Source: a virus
DNA: 64,000 nucleotides
Virus record (IMG/VR): IMGVR_UViG_3300028030_000011
Span: 1 to 64,000 of that record
Strand: one strand, 5' to 3'
Under the pieces are notes generated by a model, which saw nothing but the letters and a program-made list of their open reading frames with translations, ran no database searches and was not told the origin of the DNA. Of this stretch, positions 42,928 to 51,095 are shown in pieces. Every line of letters starts with the position of its first letter. Position 1 is the stretch's first letter. The translations under genes were made by a program, and so were the position numbers.

Positions 42928-45378
42928 ATGGGTTGTTGTACTGCTATTGAAAATTTCTTTAAAGACCCTATAGGCTCAATAGAAGACTTCTTTGATGGAG
43001 AGGATATCCAATCCGTTGGCGTATCAATGCAACCTATAATGCCATTAGATACAATAGAAGCTAATGCCATGATGAATCTAAGAAAAAAAGCTAAAGCATA
43101 TAATACATCAATTGCAAAACAATTGATAGAAGAGTATACAACAGGGAGATTCTTTCATATAACTGATACAATACGATACCTAAGAAAAGGTAATGGATTG
43201 GATGGAGAAGCAAAATTTAAAGTACTTGGAGATACAGGTGACTATAGAAACTTCTTGTTATCTCAATTAGCATTAGAATCAGGTGTAGTAGGTGCTACTT
43301 CAAATGATGTATATATAAACAGTTATAGTGATACAGAAGTACCATCAATGGATTGTATAGCATATAAATATTTATATGACAATGGTGCTATTTATGGTTC
43401 ATGGAATAATGATAATATATTCACGTTTGACTCACATATTGATATAAATTCCATTGATTTTCTACAAAGTGAACCACAGATACAACAGACAACAAATGTT
43501 GATACTAGTGGTTCATCAAATGAGATTATGTTCAATACACCAAAAGATTTAAAGGTAGTAAATATATGGGCTATGAATAAAAAGAGACAAGATATGATAA
43601 ATGATGTATTGTGTGGTGAAGGAGAGAATCCTATACTTAATCAATGTGATTATACTCTAGAACCACCTAATGACAATCTACATGTTATAGTATTGGAACT
43701 AGAAGACCCATTAACAAATGATATATACTATTATGAGCTTAGAGAACTTTCATTAGATATAGATAATCTAAATATGATAATTGTACACTATGGGGTAACT
43801 GGTTCAGATTGCTGCTATTTCTACACATACCAATTGGGTTCAGATGTACATAGTGAGCTTGAAAATGTAACAGAACAGACTATTGATAATTCATATAGTA
43901 CATTTACATTGTTTCCAATAATATGTCTCAAATATAATGGCGAATATGTTGCAGATATGAAAGATACAAATTATGATAGATATATTGATACTAAAACATT
44001 ATGTAGGAAAATTGGTTATCCATTAAAATATTTAGATGCAATTATAAAAGAGAGAGGTACTACTCCTGCAGAGCAACAACAAGCTGACGATAGTCACTCT
44101 CAAACAAAAGATACATTTATAGAATATGGACTAAACATTGATAGAGATTCACATAGCAATTATAAAGCTCTATGGTATACAGCTAAGATGATAAAAGAGC
44201 ATACAACTTCAAAAACTGTATTTACAAATGATGGTCAATCTGATTCAACATACTCATTCTCAATAAGCTATGACGAGAATACAACATCAAGATACAATAA
44301 GAATATACGTATAGGAAACATAAATACCTCTACTCATTCAGGAGTATATACAGTTAGAAAATATGATGCAATAAATGGAGTAACACTATTTGAACCACTT
44401 CCCCCCCACAAATATTTAAAAGAAAAATATTTAATAGAAGAGGGGTCTGAACTTTTGGCAGATGGTTCAAATGGAGAGATGCAATATCAAATACGTCTTA
44501 ATACTAAAAGTCACTATTCAGATTACAAATCAGTACTTAGACTTGTGTATCAAGGTGAAAATGAATATACAATATATGATATTGAGTCATTAGCTACGCA
44601 TTCAACTGTTGTTGATGGAGGGAATGCAAAAGGTGCTGCATATAATATGTTTGATTCATTTTCGTTTAGTGATAGTCAAGGAACAAATGTAACATTACCA
44701 TTATTTGCTGAAATAGTGAACCATTTCAATTATTCTGAACAGTATGCATTATATGGTGAATCAATACATATCATAAACTTTGCTTCTGTAACAACTCATC
44801 TATCATGGTATGAAACAGGATTCTTTTTTAAGCTAGTACAAGTAGTTCTTATTGTTGTAGCAGTAGTTATATTGATTGCTACACTTGGTACAGGTGCAGG
44901 GTTCTCTGCATATCTTTTAGCTATTGCATCAGGACTTGCATCAGGTATGGCTATAAGGTATATGCTATATCATGTATCTAGTCCTTGGCTAAAAGCAATT
45001 CTAATAATTGCATATGTAGCTCTAATGGCTGAGACAGGAAATGTATCAGATATTGATGATACTCTAATGTTGTTAGCATCTACATCAGCAGACTCAATAA
45101 ATATACATTATCAACAGGAAATGAAAAGAGAAAGAGAATCATTTGATAAATTTAGACAATCTCTAAACTCAAAATTATCTGAACTTGAAGAGAAGCAAAA
45201 ACAGTTTATAGAACCAAATGTAATTGGTGAAGAAATTGTAATTGAGACACCTGACCAATTCTATGATAGGGTTTTAAATAACGATATAATAGAATTAGTT
45301 GATTCAATGTATAATAGCTTTGTATCAAGTGATTTAGACTCATACTTAGATACAGATAACCTATATTTAAAAAAATAA
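42928..45378 (+). CDS. Putative tail/injection protein with transmembrane region (816 aa)
   Basis: The first 600 residues are soluble and mixed. A strongly hydrophobic block follows: VVLIVVAVVILIATLG (about 640-655), AYLLAIASGLASGMAI (about 662-677) and AILIIAYVALMAE (about 692-704). A coiled coil (about 735-775) ends it. This suggests a virion protein that enters the host membrane during DNA entry. No family recognised. Confidence 0.5.
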   Translation: MGCCTAIENFFKDPIGSIEDFFDGEDIQSVGVSMQPIMPLDTIEANAMMNLRKKAKAYNTSIAKQLIEEYTTGRFFHITDTIRYLRKGNGLDGEAKFKVLGDTGDYRNFLLSQLALESGVVGATSNDVYINSYSDTEVPSMDCIAYKYLYDNGAIYGSWNNDNIFTFDSHIDINSIDFLQSEPQIQQTTNVDTSGSSNEIMFNTPKDLKVVNIWAMNKKRQDMINDVLCGEGENPILNQCDYTLEPPNDNLHVIVLELEDPLTNDIYYYELRELSLDIDNLNMIIVHYGVTGSDCCYFYTYQLGSDVHSELENVTEQTIDNSYSTFTLFPIICLKYNGEYVADMKDTNYDRYIDTKTLCRKIGYPLKYLDAIIKERGTTPAEQQQADDSHSQTKDTFIEYGLNIDRDSHSNYKALWYTAKMIKEHTTSKTVFTNDGQSDSTYSFSISYDENTTSRYNKNIRIGNINTSTHSGVYTVRKYDAINGVTLFEPLPPHKYLKEKYLIEEGSELLADGSNGEMQYQIRLNTKSHYSDYKSVLRLVYQGENEYTIYDIESLATHSTVVDGGNAKGAAYNMFDSFSFSDSQGTNVTLPLFAEIVNHFNYSEQYALYGESIHIINFASVTTHLSWYETGFFFKLVQVVLIVVAVVILIATLGTGAGFSAYLLAIASGLASGMAIRYMLYHVSSPWLKAILIIAYVALMAETGNVSDIDDTLMLLASTSADSINIHYQQEMKRERESFDKFRQSLNSKLSELEEKQKQFIEPNVIGEEIVIETPDQFYDRVLNNDIIELVDSMYNSFVSSDLDSYLDTDNLYLKK

Positions 45379-45395
45379 GAAAAGGAGCAAACAAA

Positions 45396-45836
45396 ATGAC
45401 ATACGAAGAATATATGATGCTAAATAAGAATATTAATAGTTCTATGCCTCAAACTTTTGGAGATGCTTTAACTAATAGCGATTTAAAACAAAATCCTGTA
45501 GCACTATATGGTGGAACACAAAACAATGGTAGTTGGTTCAAAGGTATGTTCAAAGATTGGAATATGCAAAATACTATGGATACAGCAAACCTAGCACTTG
45601 GTGGGTTTAATTCATGGATGGCTTATAAAAACTATAGAGAACAACGAAAGAATAATGCTTTCAATAGAAAACTTGGTAGAGCAAACTATAAGAACCAAGC
45701 TAAATCATATAACTTACAAGTTGAAGATAGAGCTAGATACAGACAAGCATTCAGAGGAAACAATAGTGATGCTATTAATTCATATTTGCAAAATAATCAA
45801 GAATATAGAAGACGTTTAGTTGATGAAACATTTTAG
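45396..45836 (+). CDS. Small internal virion protein candidate (146 aa)
   Basis: A hydrophobic middle (ANLALGGFNSWMAYKNY) followed by Asn/Arg/Gln-rich helices resembles T7 gp14-like inner virion proteins in layout. AAAAGGAGCAAACAAA precedes the ATG. Position after the transmembrane injection candidate fits this. Confidence 0.45.
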   Translation: MTYEEYMMLNKNINSSMPQTFGDALTNSDLKQNPVALYGGTQNNGSWFKGMFKDWNMQNTMDTANLALGGFNSWMAYKNYREQRKNNAFNRKLGRANYKNQAKSYNLQVEDRARYRQAFRGNNSDAINSYLQNNQEYRRRLVDETF

Positions 45837-45848
45837 AAAGAATTGATA

Positions 45849-46229
45849 ATGTTAAGAAAAATAACAAAGCAAGAATATCTATTCTTCTACAAAAAGAAAC
45901 AAAGTAAAAGTGATTTAGATTTAAGTGATTATATTGACATATTAAAGTATTCTGATTCATACTACGCACTTAACAACAATGCTTTCGTAGGTGTTGAGTA
46001 TCTTAAAAATGGAGTTGTGAGAATAAACGGTTTATTCTCTCTTGAACCAAGCAGAGGACGTGATTTACTAAATACAATGATTGAAAACTTGGAGTCACTT
46101 GGCAAGACTGCTATAGTACTAGATTGTACTAAAGAGTTAAAAGATAAGTATTATACTAAGCATTGGGGGTTCTATAATGCATGGTATTTATCATCTATTA
46201 ACTATTATGAGTTAGTATTATTCTTGTAA
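45849..46229 (+). CDS. GNAT-like acetyltransferase (putative)
   Basis: The C-terminal half has the GNAT pattern: VVRINGLFSLEPSRGRDLLN, then MIENLESLGKTAIVLDC and YYTKHWGFYNAWY, where GRDLL takes the place of the acetyl-CoA loop. The open frame reaches 45843, but the ATG at 45849 has GAAAG upstream. Substrate unknown; virion-linked acetyltransferases occur in other podoviruses. Confidence 0.5.
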   Translation: MLRKITKQEYLFFYKKKQSKSDLDLSDYIDILKYSDSYYALNNNAFVGVEYLKNGVVRINGLFSLEPSRGRDLLNTMIENLESLGKTAIVLDCTKELKDKYYTKHWGFYNAWYLSSINYYELVLFL

Positions 46230-46252
46230 AACTTATATAAAAAAGGAATAAC

Positions 46253-46413
46253 ATGATTACAAGTAAAAAATATTTCAATCCAGATGGTTGTGAAATTCTC
46301 AATGAGAGAATATTTGCATCAACCCAAAATAATACAGGCTTTGTAGATTTCAATAGAAGCAAGTATCAATGGGATAGTGATGTGTATGACCTAATGAATG
46401 CCAATACATGGTT
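46253..46413 (+). CDS. nrdB: Ribonucleotide reductase small subunit NrdB, exon 1
   Basis: Codes for the first 53 residues and two bases of the next codon (MITSKKYFNP... ending in ANTW-F). AAAAAGGAATAAC precedes the ATG. Continued as ORF it would stop within 10 bp, but joining 46413 to 47227 restores the frame: 161 + 874 = 1035 bp, 344 codons plus stop, reading ...NTWFEYKRPSEV. The exon ends in U, as required at a group I 5' splice site. Confidence 0.85.
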
Positions 46414-47226
46414 TAACTAAAAATAGACCAGTTTAAACACATTGAATTGCTGGGAAGCCTAAGTTGGTTCAAAGTGAAGTTAATCTATAATAAGAGAAAT
46501 ATTACAAGGAATCAATATGGTAATCAGCAGGGAAGCAGAGTATAACGAAACAAATGAAGTTTTTAAACAGATAGGTACTACGATTTATTCTGTTAGTACA
46601 CATGGAAGGGTAAGGAACGACAAAAGAATGAAATTTTTAACTCCAAGAAATCTTAGAGGATATGCAAGAGTTTCATTGTGGTTCGATGGGAAAGCAAACG
46701 ACAAAAGAATACATAGATTAGTCGCAGAAGCTTTCTTACCTAATCCTGATTGTAAACCAGAAGTAAATCATAAAAATGGTATCAGAAATGATAATCGTTT
46801 ATGTAATCTTGAATGGGTAACACCACAAGAAAATGTAAAACATAAAATGGAAGTTTTGAAACAAGAATCACAACAAGGCGAAAAAAACGCTAATTCAAAA
46901 CTTTCAGAAAGTGATATTATTTCTATACGAAACTCTAAAAAAGATGCTAAATTATTAGCAAAAGAATATGGAGTATCGTTAACACATATCTATCGGATAA
47001 AAGCCAAAAAAATGTGGAGTCATATCTGAACCTTCAACGACTATCGAAACGGTACTACTATAAGAGATTATAGTAGAAGAACGGAGTAGAGTACACCTAA
47101 GTAGGTGGAAGTGGTGTGGCATATAGAGAAGACTTAATTGAGTTCTTTATGTGTATGATATAGTCTAGCCTATATAGAAATATATAGAAGTTCATAAGAG
47201 AACTGCATAGGATTAACGACCCTATG
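46414..47226 (+). ncRNA. Group I intron in nrdB
   Basis: 813 bp. The last exon bases TGGTT pair with GACCA at 46426-46430, giving P1 with the expected U.G at the splice site. ATTGCTGGGAAGCC (about 46444-46457) matches a P3/P4 core. CGACTATCGAAAC near 47038 and GATATAGTC near 47157 can form P7, with the CTACTATA/TATAGTAG hairpin as P8. The last base is G (47226). The ORF inside is looped out ahead of the P7 region. Self-splicing is inferred from these features. Confidence 0.82.
46517..47029 (+). CDS. Intron-encoded HNH homing endonuclease (NUMOD4-HNH)
   Basis: N-terminal NUMOD4-like segment (IYSVSTHGRVRNDKRMKFLT), then the HNH core IHRLVAEAFLPNPDCKPEVNHKNG... with NRLCNLEWVTPQENVKH, and a C-terminal helix-turn-helix (AKLLAKEYGVSLTHIYRIK) for DNA binding. 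It would cut intronless nrdB genes and spread the intron. AAGGAATCAAT precedes the ATG. Confidence 0.88.
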   Translation: MVISREAEYNETNEVFKQIGTTIYSVSTHGRVRNDKRMKFLTPRNLRGYARVSLWFDGKANDKRIHRLVAEAFLPNPDCKPEVNHKNGIRNDNRLCNLEWVTPQENVKHKMEVLKQESQQGEKNANSKLSESDIISIRNSKKDAKLLAKEYGVSLTHIYRIKAKKMWSHI

Positions 47227-48100
47227 TGAATATAAGCGTCCATCTGAGGTTAATACATCTAATGAAAAAAAGCAATTTAGTCAACTAACAGAAAATGAAC
47301 AAGCTATTTATAAAATGACATTTGCTCAACTTAGCTTTAATGATTCTGCTCAGGAAGAATACCTTAGTGACTTTAGGCGACTAGCAAATAACCGTTTACT
47401 GAAAGCTGTTATGTCTTTACAGATTACCCAAGAGGTAAACCACTCAAAGAGTTACGCTGTGCTACTTGATGCTTGTGGCAATTCGGAAGAGGTCTTTAAT
47501 CTTTATAAATATGATGATATGCTAAATAGAAAGAATCAACGAATCTCGGAACAATTTGCCAGATATATAAATGGTAATTCTGTTGATAAGATGTTGCTTT
47601 CAGCCATGGCTTCTGTTAATCTTGAAGGTATTTATTTCTTGCTTGGATTTGGATATATCTATACTCTTGGGGAGAAAGTTCAAGGAGCTAGAGATATGAT
47701 AAAATTTATTGCTAGAGATGAACTAAACACGCATCTGCCACTCTTTGCCAATATTTTCAAGACTATACAAAAAGAGAACAAAATTAAAACAAGCACAATA
47801 GATTCAGTTCATAAAATGATAGAAGAAGCTGTTGAAATAGAATTAGAATATGGAGAGTATTTATTAGATACATATCCTATTATGGGTATAACTAAAGAAT
47901 TGATGAGAGATACAGTCTATAATTATGCTAATGATAGACTTGATAAGATAGGACTAAAACCTATATTCAAAGAGAGTCATACTACACATATTCAAAAATT
48001 AGTAACTAAACATTTAAATATAAATGATGTAAAGAGTAACTTCTTTGAATCAAATGTAGCTGGATATGCTAAATCAAGTATTGAATTAGATGACTTTTAA
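47227..48100 (+). CDS. nrdB: Ribonucleotide reductase small subunit NrdB, exon 2
   Basis: Begins with the third base of a Phe codon and reads EYKRPSEVNTSNEKKQFSQL. All iron and radical residues are present: the Asp in SFNDSAQEE, E and H in QEVNHSKSY plus the radical Tyr, E in NLEGIYFLLGF, and E/H in ARDELNTHLP. The C-terminus ESNVAGYAKSSIELDDF is the peptide that binds NrdA. So the spliced product looks fully active as class Ia R2. NrdA is not in the window and may be elsewhere in the phage or supplied by the host. Confidence 0.9.
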
Positions 48101-48247
48101 GATATTACAATGTATAATGTATTGAGCCAGTGTACAACTTCTCCCCAGTTAATGCGTTGGCTCATAGATGATATTTTCCTTGTGTGTGTGTTTCATTTTT
48201 TTTCCCACCAAAGAATAAGAACTCCTTTCGATTTTGAAATTTATTTT

Positions 48248-48269
48248 GAACCACCTAAATGAGTGGTTC
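48248..48269. terminator. GAACCAC...GTGGTTC hairpin between convergent genes
   Basis: GAACCAC (48248-48254) pairs with GTGGTTC (48263-48269). It lies between nrdB and the convergent KilA-N gene. Upstream, GAGCCA/TGGCTC (48124-48163) may form a further weak stem; otherwise 48101-48311 shows only T-rich sequence. Confidence 0.5.
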
Positions 48270-48274
48270 ATGTA

Positions 48275-48295
48275 GAGTTAGTGTTTAGCTAACTC
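48275..48295 (-). terminator. GAGTTAG...CTAACTC terminator, copy 1
   Basis: Perfect 7-bp stem GAGTTAG/CTAACTC with a 7-nt loop, after the KilA-N gene at 48312. The same 21-bp sequence occurs after the next two - strand genes. Confidence 0.6.
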
Positions 48296-48311
48296 CATTT
48301 GATTGGTTATG

Positions 48312-49076
48312 CTATTTATCAGATAGATACTCTTCTAGTTGTCTTCTCATCTTAGTTTTAAAGTCTTGATTTACACATGGACTTCCTACTTTATTATATT
48401 GATTTATTATGGCTCTAACAGCATCTGGAATATAAGTATAATCTCTAGTAGCTTTTACACCATCTTTTTTAAATGTTTTAGACTTGTAGACTAAACCCAT
48501 ATAGTCATCATTCATTGTTGGTCTAGTTGTTATTTTAATGTCTACAGTCATAACCTCTTTCCACACCAAAGCATCTTTTATATAATCATAAGACTCTTGA
48601 AATCCATAATGTTGAATAAGACCTGTAATAGATGTTGTGCCATCATCATGCAATCTAACTTTATTTGCATCAGCTTCTATTTGAGCTATTTGCTGTTGAG
48701 CTTCTTCTAAGATTAGCATTTCATTTTTTTTAGATTCAAGTCGTATTTCATTTTTAATCCATCTATCACAAGCTACAGCAAAATCAGAAGAAATCCATCT
48801 TGCAAAATGGATTATTAAATCTGGATGAATATATGTTCCACCATACTTTCCTTGAATAGCTTGTTTTAACTCCGTAGATTTTACGGAGTTAAAATTACAT
48901 ACAGACTTCATATATTCTTGTGTATCTTGACTTTTCCAATAATTAGATAAATCTTTACCAAAAGTTTTAGAAACCTCTGTAGCATTTAACCATGCTCCAT
49001 TTTCTAATGCAAATTTAATATTTACATCAACTAAGTCTAATGTAGTGTTTGAGAAATTTTTTAATTGAATTTCCAT
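48312..49076 (-). CDS. KilA-N domain antirepressor-like protein
   Basis: Clear KilA-N domain at about 20-110: NGAWLNATEVSKTFGKDLSNY, then LKQAIQGKYGGTYIHPDLII and HFARWISSDFAVACDRWI. A helical linker leads to the shared C-terminal block KVRLHDDGTTSITGLIQHYG and a basic beta part. The ribosome binding site is weak (GAAAGTAATACTGTTAA). Paralogue of 49255. Expected DNA-binding regulator. Confidence 0.8.
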   Translation of the reverse strand: MEIQLKNFSNTTLDLVDVNIKFALENGAWLNATEVSKTFGKDLSNYWKSQDTQEYMKSVCNFNSVKSTELKQAIQGKYGGTYIHPDLIIHFARWISSDFAVACDRWIKNEIRLESKKNEMLILEEAQQQIAQIEADANKVRLHDDGTTSITGLIQHYGFQESYDYIKDALVWKEVMTVDIKITTRPTMNDDYMGLVYKSKTFKKDGVKATRDYTYIPDAVRAIINQYNKVGSPCVNQDFKTKMRRQLEEYLSDK

Positions 49077-49117
49077 TTAACAGTATTACTTTCATTAATT
49101 TTAAGTGAAGGATTTGG

Positions 49118-49204
49118 AGAGGTTATCAAGCTTTCTAATCCTATTATACACTTAGAGGTTAGCATCTCTACTAACCGACTAGAAGGCTTGATAACCTCTA
49201 AATG
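49118..49204 (-). ncRNA. Pseudoknot leader RNA, cassette 4
   Basis: In the - transcript: A 49204-49193, B 49199-49186 (overlapping A), hairpin GGTTAG/CTAACC (49176-49157), A' 49160-49149, B' 49131-49118. A-A' is 12 bp with one U.G; B-B' (AGAGGTTATCAAGC) is a perfect 14 bp. The overlap of A and B means the full pairings compete, so part of each may form or the RNA may switch. Confidence 0.7.
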
Positions 49205-49212
49205 TCTTTAAA

Positions 49213-49224
49213 ATTATATCATAT
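49213..49224 (-). promoter_or_regulatory. Extended -10 promoter, cassette 4
   Basis: TTAAAGATTTATATGATATAAT on the - strand; TATAAT is 49213-49218 reversed. Same design as 50081. Confidence 0.65.
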
Positions 49225-49240
49225 AAATCTTTAATGAGTA

Positions 49241-49261
49241 GAGTTAGTGTTTAGCTAACTC
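49241..49261 (-). terminator. GAGTTAG...CTAACTC terminator, copy 2
   Basis: Identical 21-bp hairpin; the stop codon of the KilA-N gene at 49255 lies inside it. Confidence 0.6.
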
Positions 49262-49935
49262 TTGTTTGATTGTCTTACATAATCAATTACAGCTTGTTTA
49301 ACGACTTGTGGATAGTATGTAGGTGCTTGTGTGCCTCTATCAGTACCTATATAGCTTGGAGTACCTTCTGGTAATCTTCTATACTTTGTAACTTTAGTAA
49401 TATCTTCATTCCACCCCTTAAATGTTAAAGCTTCCCAAACAAAGTCTTCTGATACATCTAATCCAGTATGTTGAATAACTCCTCTAACACTCATCGTACC
49501 ATCATCATAAATTTTACATTTCTTAGCATTAGCTACTGCTAACTGTTTTTCTTTCTCTGCTTGTTCTAATAGAGCTTCTGTTTTAATCTGATTTACTTTA
49601 ATCATTTCTGATTTAATAAATCTATCACACTCAATAGCAAATTTAGGAGAACACCATCTTGCAAAATGAACCACGAGTTCTGGGTGTAAATATGTTCCTT
49701 GTTGTTTTCCTTTACCTGTAACAACAATTTTAAGGTCACTGATTTTCAGTGAGCATAATTCTGCTAATTCAATCATATATTCTTCAGTATCTTTTGATGT
49801 GAAATAGTTATCAATACGCTTACCAAACTCTTTAGCTGTTGTTGTAGCATTAATCCATAAACCATTCTGTAATGCGAACATTACTTCTTTACTTGATATA
49901 GCTTCATTACTAAAGCTGTGTAATTCTAAATCCAT
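49255..49935 (-). CDS. KilA-N domain antirepressor-like protein
   Basis: KilA-N domain at about 18-108: NGLWINATTTAKEFGKRIDN, KIVVTGKGKQQGTYLHPELV and HFARWCSPKFAIECDRFI. Shared C-terminal block: KCKIYDDGTMSVRGVIQHTG and VWEALTFKGW. AGGAATCTATT precedes the ATG. Close paralogue of the neighbour at 48312, suggesting local duplication with its cassette. Confidence 0.8.
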   Translation of the reverse strand: MDLELHSFSNEAISSKEVMFALQNGLWINATTTAKEFGKRIDNYFTSKDTEEYMIELAELCSLKISDLKIVVTGKGKQQGTYLHPELVVHFARWCSPKFAIECDRFIKSEMIKVNQIKTEALLEQAEKEKQLAVANAKKCKIYDDGTMSVRGVIQHTGLDVSEDFVWEALTFKGWNEDITKVTKYRRLPEGTPSYIGTDRGTQAPTYYPQVVKQAVIDYVRQSNKS

Positions 49936-49979
49936 AATAGATTCCTAAACATAGACAAATTTTAAAGGTTGATGATTGT

Positions 49980-50074
49980 GAGTCCAATACGACCATCTAA
50001 ATAAATACCTTAGAGGAATACCCTTACCAAGTAGTAAAGAAATTCCAAGTCGGATTGGACTCCTCTAAAGTATT
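49980..50074 (-). ncRNA. Pseudoknot leader RNA, cassette 5
   Basis: In the - transcript: A 50074-50061, B 50062-50049, hairpin GGAAU/AUUCC around ACUUGGUAAGGG, A' 50017-50004, B' 49993-49980. A-A' is 14 bp with one U.G; B-B' is 14 bp with one mismatch. The hairpin loop and its 3' arm (ACUUGGUA then UAUUCCU) match the helicase leader at 12.9 kb, the clearest primary-sequence link within the family. Confidence 0.74.
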
Positions 50075-50080
50075 AATAAA

Positions 50081-50092
50081 ATTATATCATAT
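50081..50092 (-). promoter_or_regulatory. Extended -10 promoter, cassette 5
   Basis: TTAAAGATTTATATGATATAATTTTATT on the - strand; TATAAT is 50081-50086 reversed. Arm A begins about seven bases after it, close to the expected start. Confidence 0.65.
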
Positions 50093-50108
50093 AAATCTTT
50101 AACGAGTA

Positions 50109-50129
50109 GAGTTAGTGTTTAGCTAACTC
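50109..50129 (-). terminator. GAGTTAG...CTAACTC terminator, copy 3
   Basis: Identical hairpin, 14 bp after the stop of the HNH gene at 50143. Confidence 0.6.
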
Positions 50130-50142
50130 TTGTTTGATTATG

Positions 50143-50916
50143 CTAGTTCTCCCCTAGCTCATCCATTGGTCTATATTTGGCTCCCCAACCCTTTACAGAC
50201 TTTCTAACACCTCTAAGAACTTTAGCCATATTGCTAGTAGTAGAACCAACGAACTCAGAAGCTTCTTTATTTGATGTGAATACTTTTTCTTCTCCTGTAT
50301 CATTGTTTGTTAGAATTATATCTCTACCAGAAATCTTAACTATTTTAGGAACAGCTTTCTCCTCCATCTTTCTATATGAGTACATATAGCCACCATGAAC
50401 TTGTCTACCCTCTTCTGTATTATTGTTTGTATCATTTGTTAAACACTCTGATACATGAGCAGTATTGAGCTTTAATAGTCTACAAGCTTCTATAGGGTTT
50501 CTATAGCTTCCTAAGTACTTTCCATCTAAAGCATCATATAAGAACACTCTCTTTGGTTTAGAAGCTATCTGTGAATTTTCTCCTAATGATATAACTCTAC
50601 AGTTATTTGGGGTATAATTCTTTAGTGGGTCTATTCTATCACATACAAGAGTTTGTTGGTTCGCACTACCAATTCTTGGAATATATCCACCAACTATCAT
50701 CCATCTAGCGTATGCAAAATAATCATATCTCCACTCATCACATACCTCAATACCTTTAGCTCCATACTTATGGTAATTACGGTCGTTCTCATTATGGCAT
50801 CTTCTATTCATAGTATTCCATATTCTTCTAAGTTTATGGTTCACTAACGACTTAGGGTCTGTCATGAGGTCATGAAGTAATTCTTCTGTTGTAAACTTTT
50901 CTACAAAATTAGCCAT
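50143..50916 (-). CDS. Free-standing HNH-type homing endonuclease with NUMOD1-like repeats
   Basis: The N-terminal 100 residues have the phage HNH layout: LRRIWNTMNRRCHNENDRNY, YGAKGIEVCDEWRYDY and DRIDPLKNYTPNNCRVISL. Two NUMOD1-like DNA-binding segments follow: GKYLGSYRNPIEACRLLKL (about 135-155) and EEKVFTSNKEASEFVGST (about 205-225). AAAGGATTAGC precedes the ATG. It sits downstream of the capsid gene as its own unit. Confidence 0.78.
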   Translation of the reverse strand: MANFVEKFTTEELLHDLMTDPKSLVNHKLRRIWNTMNRRCHNENDRNYHKYGAKGIEVCDEWRYDYFAYARWMIVGGYIPRIGSANQQTLVCDRIDPLKNYTPNNCRVISLGENSQIASKPKRVFLYDALDGKYLGSYRNPIEACRLLKLNTAHVSECLTNDTNNNTEEGRQVHGGYMYSYRKMEEKAVPKIVKISGRDIILTNNDTGEEKVFTSNKEASEFVGSTTSNMAKVLRGVRKSVKGWGAKYRPMDELGEN

Positions 50917-50941
50917 GCTAATCCTTTTATATATGTATTAT

Positions 50942-50980
50942 TCCTATTGGAATATCATATTATACAGTTTATGACCTCTA
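50942..50980 (-). promoter_or_regulatory. Promoter of the HNH gene
   Basis: On the - strand CTGTATAATATG (about 50968-50979) offers a TATAAT box; a short hairpin, ATTCC-TATT-GGAAT (about 50942-50955), lies in the short leader. No pseudoknot is seen here. Confidence 0.4.
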
Positions 50981-51055
50981 TGGTTGCTGAATGTAAGGAA
51001 ATGTAGTGGAAGATGTTATTTAGTGATTGTTATGGGAAAAAGCTAAGTAAGAGGT

Positions 51056-51089
51056 AGGCAAATGAGTATAAATACTCAAATGCCTATTT
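51056..51089 (-). terminator. Hairpin after the major capsid gene
   Basis: AGGCA...GAGTATAAATACTC...TGCCT forms a two-part stem 7 bp past the stop of the capsid gene. No T-run, so it may stabilise the 3' end. Confidence 0.45.
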
Positions 51090-51095
51090 TGTGGG

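Noticed and set aside
46253-46420. A separate 55-aa gene ending at 46420
   Set aside because: It reads like a short gene stopped by TAA, but its sequence is an NrdB N-terminus and joins in frame to exon 2 once the intron is removed.
47315-48100. A free-standing truncated NrdB starting at 47315
   Set aside because: The ATG there lacks a good ribosome binding site, and the reading frame continues upstream to 47227 with NrdB-like sequence (EYKRPSEV).
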